Source: Candidatus Undinarchaeales archaeon (GTDB lineage: Archaea; SpSt-1190; JASMDC01). From it: DNA of 64,000 nt. Position numbers and translations under genes: made by a program. Below are positions 46,739 through 56,089 of this stretch, in pieces. The notes beneath the pieces were generated by a model, which was not told the origin of the DNA, made no database searches, and was given only the letters and a program-made list of their open reading frames with translations. The number at the start of each line of letters is the position of its first letter. Position 1 is the first letter of the stretch. The stretch is from assembly GCA_030753015.1 (NCBI GenBank), contig JASMDC010000018.1, forward strand, positions 1 to 64,000. The letters are read 5' to 3'.

Positions 46739-46922
46739 CTATGACAGAGTGGGTCCTGTAACGATACCTGCTGTCCCACGTATAAATAGGATTCTCGGAA
46801 CAGCTATGGGACGCTAAATTCATGAGCACGTCCTCGTGCTAAGTGAACCGACGCTAATAGATCCATTTGGACTGGAATGGCGTGTTTCTCCAGGGATATG
46901 AACTGAACGGGGGGCGTTACGC

Positions 46923-46933
46923 CCTTATTAAGG
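46923..46933. promoter_or_regulatory. Palindrome CCTTATTAAGG upstream of paralog B
   Basis: Same 11-mer at 5282-5292 upstream of the 1524-aa Cys-rich gene. Confidence 0.35.
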
Positions 46934-47180
46934 ACACGTATTAGTGACTCTATCCACGGCCCTGTACGTCGACAATGTAACTAGTATACTACGTCATTGA
47001 CGCGAAATCTTCTCGGAAAACAGGTTTATTTCAGAATAAATCGTATTAATCCTTAATAAATCCTTGGGGCGGGGGCGTAAATGTAAGAAAAAACAAGAAA
47101 ATGGCTTAATATTACGAAGCATTTATTAAGGATAACCTGTCCTAGGGACAAGTCGGGCGGCCAGCCGCTCACATACCCAG

Positions 47181-48032
47181 GTGAGAAACATGCGCCGAAG
47201 GATTATCTCCATTTCCTTGAGGGAGGACCTCATAACCCGTGTAGACAACCTTGTCGACGGTACCGTTATCCGGAACCGGTCGCACGCTCTCGAGAGCATC
47301 CTTGTCAACTACTTCCGTGAGGAGAAGATCAAGGTGCTCATCCTCGCAGGGAGCCAGGGAAAGGACCTCCTGCCCCTGACAAAGGATACTCCCAAGTGCA
47401 TGCTGGATGTCGGAGGGAAGCCCATTTTGGAGCATGTTGTACGCAACCTCCGAGTGCTCGGTTTCACCCAGATGATCATATCCGTCTCATATAAATCCGA
47501 CAAGGTCATGGACTACTTCGGTGACGGGAGCCAGTTCGGTGTGGAGATCACGTACATCCAGGACCCGGAACCTCTCGGAACGGCCGGTGCCCTCATCAGG
47601 GCCGACAAGTTCATCGACGGGCGGTTCATCCTCATCTACGGGGATAACTTCTTCAAGTTCGATCTCAGCGACATGGTGGAGTTCCACGAGAAGGCCAGCG
47701 CCCTGGGAACCGTTGGCTTGACAACCGTTCCGGACCCAGCGGCCTACGGTGTCGTCGAGCTGAAGGGTAGCAAGGTCGTGGACTACACAGAGAAGCCCAC
47801 CGACTACCGCTCCTTCATCATCAACGGTGGTATCTACATCTTCGAGCGTGAGATCTTTTCGAGCCTCGATGCCTCTCAGCGCTCCCTGGAGCGGGACGTG
47901 CTACCTCAACTGGCCAAGGAGGGGAAGCTCGCCGGGTACAACCTCGCCGGGCAATGGATCGGTATCGACACCAAGGAAGACCTCGAGAGGGCGCGCAAGC
48001 TCTTCTCTGAGAAGAAGGTCGAGACCATCTAG
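47181..48032 (+). CDS. Sugar-phosphate nucleotidyltransferase with N-terminal ribbon-helix-helix domain
   Basis: N-terminus RRIISISLREDLITRVDNLVDGTVIRNRSHALESILVNYF (RHH-like) followed by VLILAGSQGKDLLPLTKDTPKCMLDVGGKPILEHVVRNL...GTAGALIRA (NTP_transferase). Confidence 0.88.
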   Translation: MRNMRRRIISISLREDLITRVDNLVDGTVIRNRSHALESILVNYFREEKIKVLILAGSQGKDLLPLTKDTPKCMLDVGGKPILEHVVRNLRVLGFTQMIISVSYKSDKVMDYFGDGSQFGVEITYIQDPEPLGTAGALIRADKFIDGRFILIYGDNFFKFDLSDMVEFHEKASALGTVGLTTVPDPAAYGVVELKGSKVVDYTEKPTDYRSFIINGGIYIFEREIFSSLDASQRSLERDVLPQLAKEGKLAGYNLAGQWIGIDTKEDLERARKLFSEKKVETI

Positions 48033-48037
48033 ATCCG

Positions 48038-48382
48038 TTACACGAGCACCCGGAACAGCCCTATTACACCGTCTTCTTCGTCGGCCAACCGATTGAACAG
48101 TTCGGCAGCCTCAGGTGTAGGGAGCGAATGCATCTTCACGCCCATACGCTCGATCACCTTCTCGTCCGCAGGTGAGAGGTTGTGGATACCGATAAGTCCA
48201 CGTCCGAACACGAATATCTGGGCATGGTGATGGAGAAGGAGGAGCTCGAGCTCGCGAAGGGTGACCTTACCCTTCTCCGTCCTAGGCTCCACCCAGCCCC
48301 ACTGGGTGAGCACGATATCCTCCTTGAATGCTTGGCCGTCCACAACGATATGTCGGTGGGCGACCTCGTCGATATGGGCCAT
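48038..48382 (-). CDS. Mth938/DUF498-like small protein
   Basis: VVDGQAFKEDIVLTQWGWVEPRTE...AQIFVFGRGLIGIHNLSPADEKVIERMGVKMHSLPTPEAAELFNRL follows the Mth938-domain pattern. Start placed at internal Met. Confidence 0.55.
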   Translation of the reverse strand: MAHIDEVAHRHIVVDGQAFKEDIVLTQWGWVEPRTEKGKVTLRELELLLLHHHAQIFVFGRGLIGIHNLSPADEKVIERMGVKMHSLPTPEAAELFNRLADEEDGVIGLFRVLV

Positions 48383-48445
48383 TAGTATTGTCCAATGATG
48401 TGGCCTGTACAAACATTTTAATGTCTACCCGGCTCCCAATCGGCC

Positions 48446-48904
48446 GTGGAGTGCGAGATTTGCGGACGTCAGATGCACCGAGGCGAGCGTATTCGCCTTG
48501 AGGGTGCTACCGTCACCGTGTGCAGGGACTGCGCCTCCATGGGAACCCGCATGGGCCCTGCCTACGAGCCGCGCCCGGTCGAGCGTTCCGTGAAGCGAAC
48601 TCCCGACCGGCGCAAGCCCGAGGAGGAGATAGTCCCAGAATGTGCCTCACGGGTGCACCTAGCCCGCGAACGGCTAGGCATCACACAGAAAGAGCTCGCT
48701 GAGCGTCTCAACGAGAAGGAGTCGGTGATAACCCGTATCGAGACCGGACGTATGGTGCCGCCGATCTCCCTGGCCCATCGCCTCGAACGGAAGCTGGAGA
48801 TAACCCTGGTGGCCGTGCTCGAAGAGGAGGATGTCGGTCCCCTAAAGAGCCATGACGCCCCGCTCACCCTCGGGGACGTTGTCAAGGTCCGGAAGCGCGG
48901 CTGA
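48446..48904 (+). CDS. Archaeal MBF1-like transcription factor (zinc ribbon + HTH_XRE)
   Basis: GTG start; MECEICGRQMHRGERIRLEGATVTVCRDCA and RERLGITQKELAERLNEKESVITRIETGRMVPPISLAHRLERKL. Confidence 0.9.
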   Translation: MECEICGRQMHRGERIRLEGATVTVCRDCASMGTRMGPAYEPRPVERSVKRTPDRRKPEEEIVPECASRVHLARERLGITQKELAERLNEKESVITRIETGRMVPPISLAHRLERKLEITLVAVLEEEDVGPLKSHDAPLTLGDVVKVRKRG

Positions 48905-48908
48905 ACCT

Positions 48909-51900
48909 ATGGCGAAAGCTTGGAGCAACAGCCGTGGGAAGGTCATCCTGCTCGGCCTTGGAATGACCATCTTAATCCTGACGAGCTTCTATCTCAACCA
49001 CTACCTTCCGTTCAAGCAACAGATGCTCCATCTGGCATGGAAGGGCACGATCCTGGACGGTAGTGTCGAGTCCGTGAGTGTGCTTGGAGCGGAAGTACCT
49101 GTCGGAGGCGGTACATTCATGCGTCAGGTCACCTTGGCCGTAAATGGCATGGCCCTCTGGACGCTGGTGTCGTGGCTTGCGTTCTTCCACTTCGATCCAG
49201 GGCTCATGCTCCTTCTCTGGGGCACTTGGCAGTTCTCCTTCCCGGTCGGACTGGGACTGCTCACACTGTGGGCGCTGGTGAGCACGCGTCTTGAGCGCTT
49301 CGAGCAGCGGGACGGACTCCTACATCATCTTCACATCCTATCCTTCAGGTACGTGCCCCTCTTCCTAGTGCTCCCATGGGCGCTGGCCTGTTTGATGATA
49401 CGGAAGCGAACCCCGGACCGCGCACCGTTCGAGGACCCCGTGGTCAGGGAGGTCATCGATCTATCCCGGTACCACGTTCCCGTCATGGTGTTCTACTCGC
49501 TGGCCATCCTCATGCTCGTGTTCGGCATGATGGGTGGAGTACGGTCCGTGGTGGCGGCCTCCGGCGACCTCCACGGCATGCTTGACCTGCCCGAAGCGCG
49601 AAGGTACTACCTCACCGGGTTCGCTCTCGAGGCACGAGAGAACGGATTCGAGCTCCTCCCTGATCCCGGTGCGCTCCGCGAGATAGCCGTGCTCCATCTG
49701 GCTCCCATCCTCACAAAGGAGCACCTTCCGGCCGAGTACGTATCCCTCATGGGTCTCGTCGGCTTGGAGGCGGGGCAGTTCGACCATGCTCGATACACTG
49801 AACTGGTAACTGACAACGCCCTGTTCTTCACCTTCGTGGGCCCGCTCCTCACTCCGCTCGTGGCCCAGGTGGTCTCTACTTTGCTCTACTTCGCGTTCAT
49901 CTGGCTGGTGCTGCCCCGGCGGACCGATGCGTCCGTGTTCTCCTCGACAGCACGCGCGCTGTTCACCATCCTCATCGCCTGGCTGGCCCTCTCTACCGTG
50001 AACTTCTGCCTGCGAACACTGGTGGGCGACATCGGAGTGGCCACTGCACCGACGAACCTTCTTACCGTCATCACCCTCATGGTCCGCTGGGTGGTCGTGC
50101 TCGGTGGGATGCTGGTGGCCTATGCCGTGCTCAGGCTCGACATCGCCAAGACCCTCGTTAACGGACTGGCCCCGGTCTCTGGGAGCAAGGACGGCGCCCG
50201 GGCCGCGATGCTGGTAGCGGTGGCGGTCGCGCTCATAGCAGGGCTGATCGTGGTGTTCACCATGCTCGCACCGGTGCTCGATCGTCTCGTGCTCTCGCCC
50301 ATGAACAATCAGGTCCAGAGCCATCCGGAGCTCTATTATGACACCCTCATCCGAGCGGGGCTGGGCATCAACCGGTACCTTGCAGACATCCCTGCCGATA
50401 GCGTCCAAGTACGCGACCTCGGGGGCGAGGCACTTCGACAGAACCTCCGGTTCCAGGACAACTTCATTAATACCAACGCAGACATGCTCTCCACAGTCCG
50501 CCTGTGGGACCGTGAGCGTGCCCGTGTGCGAACCGATCGCAACATGGGCGAGGTACCGTACCTCGACATCGGGAACGAGGATTTCCTGGTGCGTGAGGAG
50601 AATGGTCGGATGGCCCCCTTCTGGGCCGTTGAGCTCCCTCTTCGGCGGGACAAGGTGACGGACGGTGACTTCTACAACAACCACCAGTTCTACACACACT
50701 CCGATCAGGGCTTCATGACGCTGGACGCCAACACGGGCCACGGTATAGAGAACGCGTACCCCGAGGACCAGATGTACTACGGAGTCCACGAGGATTTCGC
50801 TCTCTTGGAGAGCTACCTGACCGAGGAGAATGTGACAGAGGTCGGAGACGTCACGTACGAGGGTAAAGGCCTCGAGGTTACCGTTCCTGACGTGTTCTTC
50901 TACGACGCCCACTACATCGGATTATTACCGAACGCCCTACGTCGGTGGCGAGTACCGTCGGACGAGACCTTCTACTGGCGATGGGCCGAAGCAATCGACC
51001 GGGGGGACATTTCCGGATTCAAGCTCCTGCTCATGCGCCGGTTGGACCTGCGGCTGCGCAACCTTCTACCCGTGCTGGCCACGACCGAACCCTTCGACAT
51101 CAAGGGCAACGATCCCTATCCCATTACATATCGCGGGGGCACCTGGTTCCTCATGCACGGATTCATCGCACTCGATCCGTCCCTCATCCCCCTCACCCGT
51201 ATGGAGGTCACCGGTGGTGTGGGCTCCCGCAATCCTGTCGAAGCGTACGCCCGGTACACTGTTATCGCACTGGGAAACATCTACACGGGGGAGATCGAGC
51301 TCTACGCGCCCTTCGATGACCGGCTCTCCCAGCTCCTACGCACCGTGTATCCTGACCTCGGCCGGGAGCTCCCTGACGAGGTCCGGCGCCAGCTCCGATA
51401 TCCCAAGCAGTACCTCACCTGGCGCGCCCACAAGCACTTCGACAACCATCCCATGCCCGAGGACTACTACAAGGGGCTGGACTTCTTCAAGTCCGATCCT
51501 TCGCAGGAGACGATTTACTACACTCCGTTCCAGATGGACGATGGTGCCACGGAGTTCGTGGGCATCCTTCCGGCGTTGCTCGACAAGGGAGCGGCCCAGA
51601 CGCAGACCGAGACCGGGCTCGTTGGATTGTACGTGGTGCGCAACTCCTTCCTCCGGGACGACCTGGAGCATTTCGGAGATATCGTGCTCTACCGCTTCCC
51701 CAAGTCCGGTGGGGACGAAGGCGGCTGGCTCTTCTACTCGTACCAGGCCATCGAGCGCAACTACAAGGGCGATGCCCGTTACCAGGAATGGGCACGTCTG
51801 AAGGAGAGCGAGACGCTCAAGCCAGGCAACATGCTCCTCTATCGCATCGGCCGACATTGGATCTATATCCGGCCTATCTATCTGGAGACCGGAAAGGGCA

Positions 51901-52277
51901 TCACACGTCTCGAGAAGGTCGTTGCCATGCTCGGCTCCTACCAGGTGAACGCCACACGGGACGAGTATCGGGTCGGTTTCGGCGATGATCTCCATGGCGC
52001 CCTGCGCGACCTCATGACGACGACAGTTGTCCCCTCGACAACGGAACCGGAACCGAACGTCACGATACCCCCGCCATCACACCCCTCGACAACTGATGAC
52101 GATGTGGCCGAGGCCTTGACCGCACTTAAGTCCCTGGTGGACGAGAAGGTAGAGTGCCTGCGCGCCAACGACCTGGTGTGCGCCATGGCGGTCGAGGCAC
52201 GGATGACGGAGGCCGAGGCCCGGTTGGCGGAACTGTTCGCACGCAATCGCACGGGAGGTGGTACGGATGCCGCGTAA
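48909..52277 (+). CDS. UPF0182 (COG1615) family membrane protein
   Basis: Multiple N-terminal TMs; TVRLWDRERARVR, FYTHSDQGFMTLDANTGHG, LKPGNMLLYRIGRHWIYIRPIYLETGKGITRLEKVVAMLGS typical of UPF0182. Confidence 0.82.
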   Translation: MAKAWSNSRGKVILLGLGMTILILTSFYLNHYLPFKQQMLHLAWKGTILDGSVESVSVLGAEVPVGGGTFMRQVTLAVNGMALWTLVSWLAFFHFDPGLMLLLWGTWQFSFPVGLGLLTLWALVSTRLERFEQRDGLLHHLHILSFRYVPLFLVLPWALACLMIRKRTPDRAPFEDPVVREVIDLSRYHVPVMVFYSLAILMLVFGMMGGVRSVVAASGDLHGMLDLPEARRYYLTGFALEARENGFELLPDPGALREIAVLHLAPILTKEHLPAEYVSLMGLVGLEAGQFDHARYTELVTDNALFFTFVGPLLTPLVAQVVSTLLYFAFIWLVLPRRTDASVFSSTARALFTILIAWLALSTVNFCLRTLVGDIGVATAPTNLLTVITLMVRWVVVLGGMLVAYAVLRLDIAKTLVNGLAPVSGSKDGARAAMLVAVAVALIAGLIVVFTMLAPVLDRLVLSPMNNQVQSHPELYYDTLIRAGLGINRYLADIPADSVQVRDLGGEALRQNLRFQDNFINTNADMLSTVRLWDRERARVRTDRNMGEVPYLDIGNEDFLVREENGRMAPFWAVELPLRRDKVTDGDFYNNHQFYTHSDQGFMTLDANTGHGIENAYPEDQMYYGVHEDFALLESYLTEENVTEVGDVTYEGKGLEVTVPDVFFYDAHYIGLLPNALRRWRVPSDETFYWRWAEAIDRGDISGFKLLLMRRLDLRLRNLLPVLATTEPFDIKGNDPYPITYRGGTWFLMHGFIALDPSLIPLTRMEVTGGVGSRNPVEAYARYTVIALGNIYTGEIELYAPFDDRLSQLLRTVYPDLGRELPDEVRRQLRYPKQYLTWRAHKHFDNHPMPEDYYKGLDFFKSDPSQETIYYTPFQMDDGATEFVGILPALLDKGAAQTQTETGLVGLYVVRNSFLRDDLEHFGDIVLYRFPKSGGDEGGWLFYSYQAIERNYKGDARYQEWARLKESETLKPGNMLLYRIGRHWIYIRPIYLETGKGITRLEKVVAMLGSYQVNATRDEYRVGFGDDLHGALRDLMTTTVVPSTTEPEPNVTIPPPSHPSTTDDDVAEALTALKSLVDEKVECLRANDLVCAMAVEARMTEAEARLAELFARNRTGGGTDAA

Positions 52278-52764
52278 GCGCAAGGACGAGGAGGAGATGC
52301 CGCCCTTCGTTCCCCTTGGTCGGGATGAGGAGGAAGTGCCCGGGATCCGTGTATTGGTCGAGGAGGACGGGAGCTACCGCGCAGGACCACGACGTGGTAA
52401 GAAGAGCTCGTCCGGTCCGAAGCCCGGTGAGGACCGCCCCCGACGGTCCTCGGACGGAGGTGGTGGGTCTGGCCCGGTGCTCACCCTCCTTGGGCTGTTC
52501 CTATTTGTGAATGTTGTGTCCTACATGGCAGTATCCGTCCTGTACGCGCCCTTGCTCGGCCAGGACCCCTGGGTACTGATGCTCCTTGCGCTCGTCCTCA
52601 CGGTGGTGCTCGCCCGGACGGTGATAGACGCCGCGAAGCATGCTCTCGCGGCCCTGGTCGCCGGTGTGCAGCGCTTCCAGAAGGAGAGAGAAGAGGTGAC
52701 CCGGCAGCGCAGGATGAACCAGTTCTTCCGCCAGGGCGGGTTCGATAACGGATTCGATAGGTGA
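52267..52764 (+). CDS. Small membrane protein with charged N-terminus
   Basis: Start overlaps the UPF0182 3' end. Charged N-terminus, two TMs, basic C-terminus. Confidence 0.65.
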   Translation: MPRKRKDEEEMPPFVPLGRDEEEVPGIRVLVEEDGSYRAGPRRGKKSSSGPKPGEDRPRRSSDGGGGSGPVLTLLGLFLFVNVVSYMAVSVLYAPLLGQDPWVLMLLALVLTVVLARTVIDAAKHALAALVAGVQRFQKEREEVTRQRRMNQFFRQGGFDNGFDR

Positions 52765-52787
52765 TTGCGTCCCATCGGTGCGGGGAT

Positions 52788-53141
52788 TCACTCGCGAGGC
52801 AATACTCCCTTTAGCACGCCCAGAGCGAGGAGATAGGCGGCAACGCCGAGCCCAAGACCGACGAGGACGTTCCATACATTTCCCTCCCAGGTGCTGGATG
52901 AGCGGGAGGCTTCTCTCACACAATAGTTACTGACACAGATATGACCTATAGGACAACCGCAGTCAGTGCAACAGGTCTTGTACGTCTCGCCCTGGCTGCA
53001 CTGCAGGTCACCGCACACCGTCGGTGGTGACGCGGTGACCAACGATTCCGCTGGACTGACGTCCGCCAAGCACGATCGCAGGACGAGCATGGAGATCACG
53101 ATGACGAGGATCCATGCTCGGGTTCGACGTTCCGACCTCAC
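52788..53141 (-). CDS. Small exported protein with single CGDxxC/DCGCP motif and C-terminal TM
   Basis: Signal peptide WILVIVISMLVLRSCLA; CGDLQCSQGETYKTCCTDCGCPIGHICVSNYC; TM VLVGLGLGVAAYLLALGVLKG. Confidence 0.8.
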   Translation of the reverse strand: MRSERRTRAWILVIVISMLVLRSCLADVSPAESLVTASPPTVCGDLQCSQGETYKTCCTDCGCPIGHICVSNYCVREASRSSSTWEGNVWNVLVGLGLGVAAYLLALGVLKGVLPRE

Positions 53142-53260
53142 CTACGAGGAGCTCATCGACGTAATATTAAGGTTTCATCCCTTGCACGACGGGCGCACGA
53201 CTACGTTGAACCGATTCGAAATGATAACGAATATATAACAAATGTATATTCAATTGTTAC

Positions 53261-53566
53261 ATGAGCCGAACCAGCGTCCTCCATCTCCGTATCCCCCGGG
53301 GTCTCGTGGACGACATGGACCGGACGATCTTGCGGATAGGTCGATGGGCTGGCCGGACCGAGTTCGTACGCGATGCATGTCGTCGTCTCGTGGAGCAGCT
53401 CGAAACGCCATCGCAACCCCCGGGACAGGTTCATGAGCGCGAGGAGCCGATAACGAGCACGGACCGGCAGGAGGGGACCTCCGTGTGGCACGAGGCCATG
53501 GAGGAGGCTGATGGGGACGAGGGGGAAGCGAAGCTCATACTTGACGAGGAGCTGAGCGGTCTCTAA
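53261..53566 (+). CDS. Ribbon-helix-helix (CopG-like) protein
   Basis: TSVLHLRIPRGLVDDMDRTILRIGRWAGRTEFVRDACRRLVEQL. Confidence 0.65.
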   Translation: MSRTSVLHLRIPRGLVDDMDRTILRIGRWAGRTEFVRDACRRLVEQLETPSQPPGQVHEREEPITSTDRQEGTSVWHEAMEEADGDEGEAKLILDEELSGL

Positions 53567-53687
53567 TGAGAGCAGGACGATATACTATCCTCGGGCTATC
53601 GTGATGGTCCGATATACACAGCTTCCTAGCAACAGCGCGCCGCCCCCGTCCTAACCCTTTTATTTTCTACGCTCCTGCTGCGGAGAC

Positions 53688-55268
53688 ATGGGCACTCGCG
53701 TTCCCCCACAAGGGGGCGTCACCAGTTCGGGACGGACCGTGACCATGGTCGTCCTCATCGCTCTCCTCCTGAGCGTCTCGTGTGCCCTGGCGGCGAACGA
53801 CACCGTCCATATCCACGTCTTCTACGGTGAGGGCTGCCCCCATTGTCGGGATGAAAAGCCATTCCTGGACTACCTTGAGGAGACCTATCCTTCGCTGGAG
53901 GTCCACCTGTACGAGACTTGGAGCGATCCGAAGAACGCGGAACTGTACCAGAAGGTCGCGGCCAGCTATAACGGAGAGGCCCGGGGAGTGCCTGGCACCT
54001 TCATCGGAGAGCACTTCATGATCGGGTACGGCTCTGCAACCACTTCGGGAAAGCAGCTGGAGGGCTACGTCAAGGAATGTCTTGAGAAGGGATGCGTAGA
54101 CCCATTCGTGAAGGCGGGGATCACCACCGCAACGACGCCCGGTGGCTACCCGGACCTGAGCGGTGTGGACGTCTGTCTGGTCGTCTTCCTGAACATGACC
54201 TGCGCTCCCTGTGAACGCCTCCTACCCTTCCTGGAGGAACTGGAAACGCGGTACAACATCAACATCACGACCTACGAGGTCAACAATCCGCTCGGGAACG
54301 CCATCTACAAGGACTATCGCCGGCGCCACGGTATCAAGGAAGTGGGTTTCCCCCTAGCGTTCATCTCAGGTTATTACCTCATGGGCGAGGGCCTCATCCG
54401 CGACCACCTCCCCTCACTGCTGGAGGGCTGCTTAACCGAGTCCTGTATGTGCTCCGCAGGGAATATCGTACCGATCACTCCCGGCATACCCGATCCTATT
54501 GATGTTGATCCGCCAGAAAAAATTCATGTATGCCTCCCCTTCTTGGGTTGCATAAATACGCAGAACGCCTTCCTCCCGGTCCTCACCGTTGCGATCGCCC
54601 TTGTGGACGGCGTGAACCCGTGCACCATGTGGGTGCTCTCCTTCCTCCTGTCCATGCTCTTCTACGCCCGATCGCGCAGGCGCATCATCATGGTGGGCCT
54701 GGTCTATCTCGTGACCGTGTTCACGGTGTACTTCGTGTTCATGGCCGCTTGGCTGAACACCTTCCTCTATATCGGCTACATCGACTGGATACGCAATTCC
54801 ATCGGCCTCATCGCCGTTGTAGCGGGTCTTATCAACATCAAGGACTTCTTCTGGTTCGGTAAGGGCATCTCGCTGGTCATCCCACAGCGGTTCAAGCCCT
54901 TTCTTATGCGTCAGATGCGTAACCTTACCAAGGCCGAAGGCTGGCCCCTCCTCAGCGGGACTGTGTTCATGGCCGCGTCCGCCAGCCTCATCGAGCTCCC
55001 ATGCACCGCCGGGTTCCCGGTCATCTACACGCAGATCCTGACCCAGCAGGGCTTCTCCGGCGTGAGCTACTACCTCTACCTTGTGCTCTACAACCTCGTC
55101 TACATAATCCCCGACGCCTGCGTGCTGGCGGTGTTCCTAGTCTTCATGGAACGCAACCGTAAGATCACAGAGCGGGAGGGGCGATGGATGAAGCTCGCAG
55201 GCGGTTCGATCATGCTCGTCCTCGGTCTCATCATGCTCTTCAAGCCCGATATGCTGATGTTAGGGTAG
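53688..55268 (+). CDS. Exported double thioredoxin-fold protein fused to CcdA/DsbD-like membrane domain
   Basis: Signal/TM; HVFYGEGCPHCRDEKPFLDYL and FLNMTCAPCERLLPFLEELE (two CxxC); VDGVNPCTMWVLSFLLSMLFY plus later IELPCTAGFPVIYTQIL in the membrane part. Confidence 0.85.
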   Translation: MGTRVPPQGGVTSSGRTVTMVVLIALLLSVSCALAANDTVHIHVFYGEGCPHCRDEKPFLDYLEETYPSLEVHLYETWSDPKNAELYQKVAASYNGEARGVPGTFIGEHFMIGYGSATTSGKQLEGYVKECLEKGCVDPFVKAGITTATTPGGYPDLSGVDVCLVVFLNMTCAPCERLLPFLEELETRYNINITTYEVNNPLGNAIYKDYRRRHGIKEVGFPLAFISGYYLMGEGLIRDHLPSLLEGCLTESCMCSAGNIVPITPGIPDPIDVDPPEKIHVCLPFLGCINTQNAFLPVLTVAIALVDGVNPCTMWVLSFLLSMLFYARSRRRIIMVGLVYLVTVFTVYFVFMAAWLNTFLYIGYIDWIRNSIGLIAVVAGLINIKDFFWFGKGISLVIPQRFKPFLMRQMRNLTKAEGWPLLSGTVFMAASASLIELPCTAGFPVIYTQILTQQGFSGVSYYLYLVLYNLVYIIPDACVLAVFLVFMERNRKITEREGRWMKLAGGSIMLVLGLIMLFKPDMLMLG

Positions 55269-55276
55269 GTGGGACC

Positions 55277-56053
55277 ATGGCGATGGAAGAGCTCTATGGT
55301 GCCCGTGTGTACGGACCTGTACGCTCCCGGCGCCTAGGTTCTTCGCTCGGTGTGGACATCCTGCCACCGCACACATGTACCTTCGACTGCGTGTACTGTC
55401 AGCTGGGGGGGACGCAGCACCTCGTGTCATCGGCCGATGAGGCCCCCGGCCGCTTTCCCACGACCGATGAGATCGTGGCAGCGGTGCAGCGGGTATTGGA
55501 TGATATTCCTGAACTGGACTACATCACCATGTCAGGCCGGGGCGAGCCGATGCTCTCGCCATATCTTGGCGACGTCGTCACACGGATACGCGACATCACC
55601 GACGTGCCGCTCGCCCTCATCACCAACGCCACTCTCCTTGTCTCCCCTGCCGCCCGGAGTACGGCCTCGCGATTCGATCTGGTGGTCCCGTCACTGGACG
55701 CCGCGACCGACGAGGGTATCGCACGTGTCAACCGGCCTGCTACAGGATTCCGTGTCGAGGACATCATCGCGGGCATCGCGGAGGTGGCACGCTCGTCGGC
55801 CACGGTGTGGCTGGAGATCATGTTCGTGCGCTCTGACGAGGGGCCTTCGAACGTCGACGACGCGTCCATCGATGCCCTGGTGGCCGCCGCCAAAAGGATA
55901 GGGCCTGAACGAGTGGATGTCAACACATGCGTCAGACGACCGGCGAAGGAGTTTGTCCACGCGCTCTCACAGGAAGAGCTTGAGACCATCGCCGAGCGTT
56001 TCAGGACCGCGGACCTGCCCGTGCTTGTGGTGCCCGACAGGCCCGCCGGGTGA
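55277..56053 (+). CDS. Radical SAM Fe-S oxidoreductase (COG0731-like)
   Basis: VYGPVRSRRLGSSLGVDILPPHTCTFDCVYCQLGGT, MSGRGEPMLSPYLGDVV. Start at internal Met (ORF opens at 55184). Confidence 0.88.
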   Translation: MAMEELYGARVYGPVRSRRLGSSLGVDILPPHTCTFDCVYCQLGGTQHLVSSADEAPGRFPTTDEIVAAVQRVLDDIPELDYITMSGRGEPMLSPYLGDVVTRIRDITDVPLALITNATLLVSPAARSTASRFDLVVPSLDAATDEGIARVNRPATGFRVEDIIAGIAEVARSSATVWLEIMFVRSDEGPSNVDDASIDALVAAAKRIGPERVDVNTCVRRPAKEFVHALSQEELETIAERFRTADLPVLVVPDRPAG

Positions 56054-56089
56054 AGGTTTATAAATTATCTACGATGACCGACACAAAGG

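Noticed and set aside
49461-50912. 483-aa minus-strand ORF antisense to UPF0182
   Set aside because: His/Glu/Gly-rich low-information translation typical of the antisense frame of a GC-rich gene; the plus-strand gene is clearly real.
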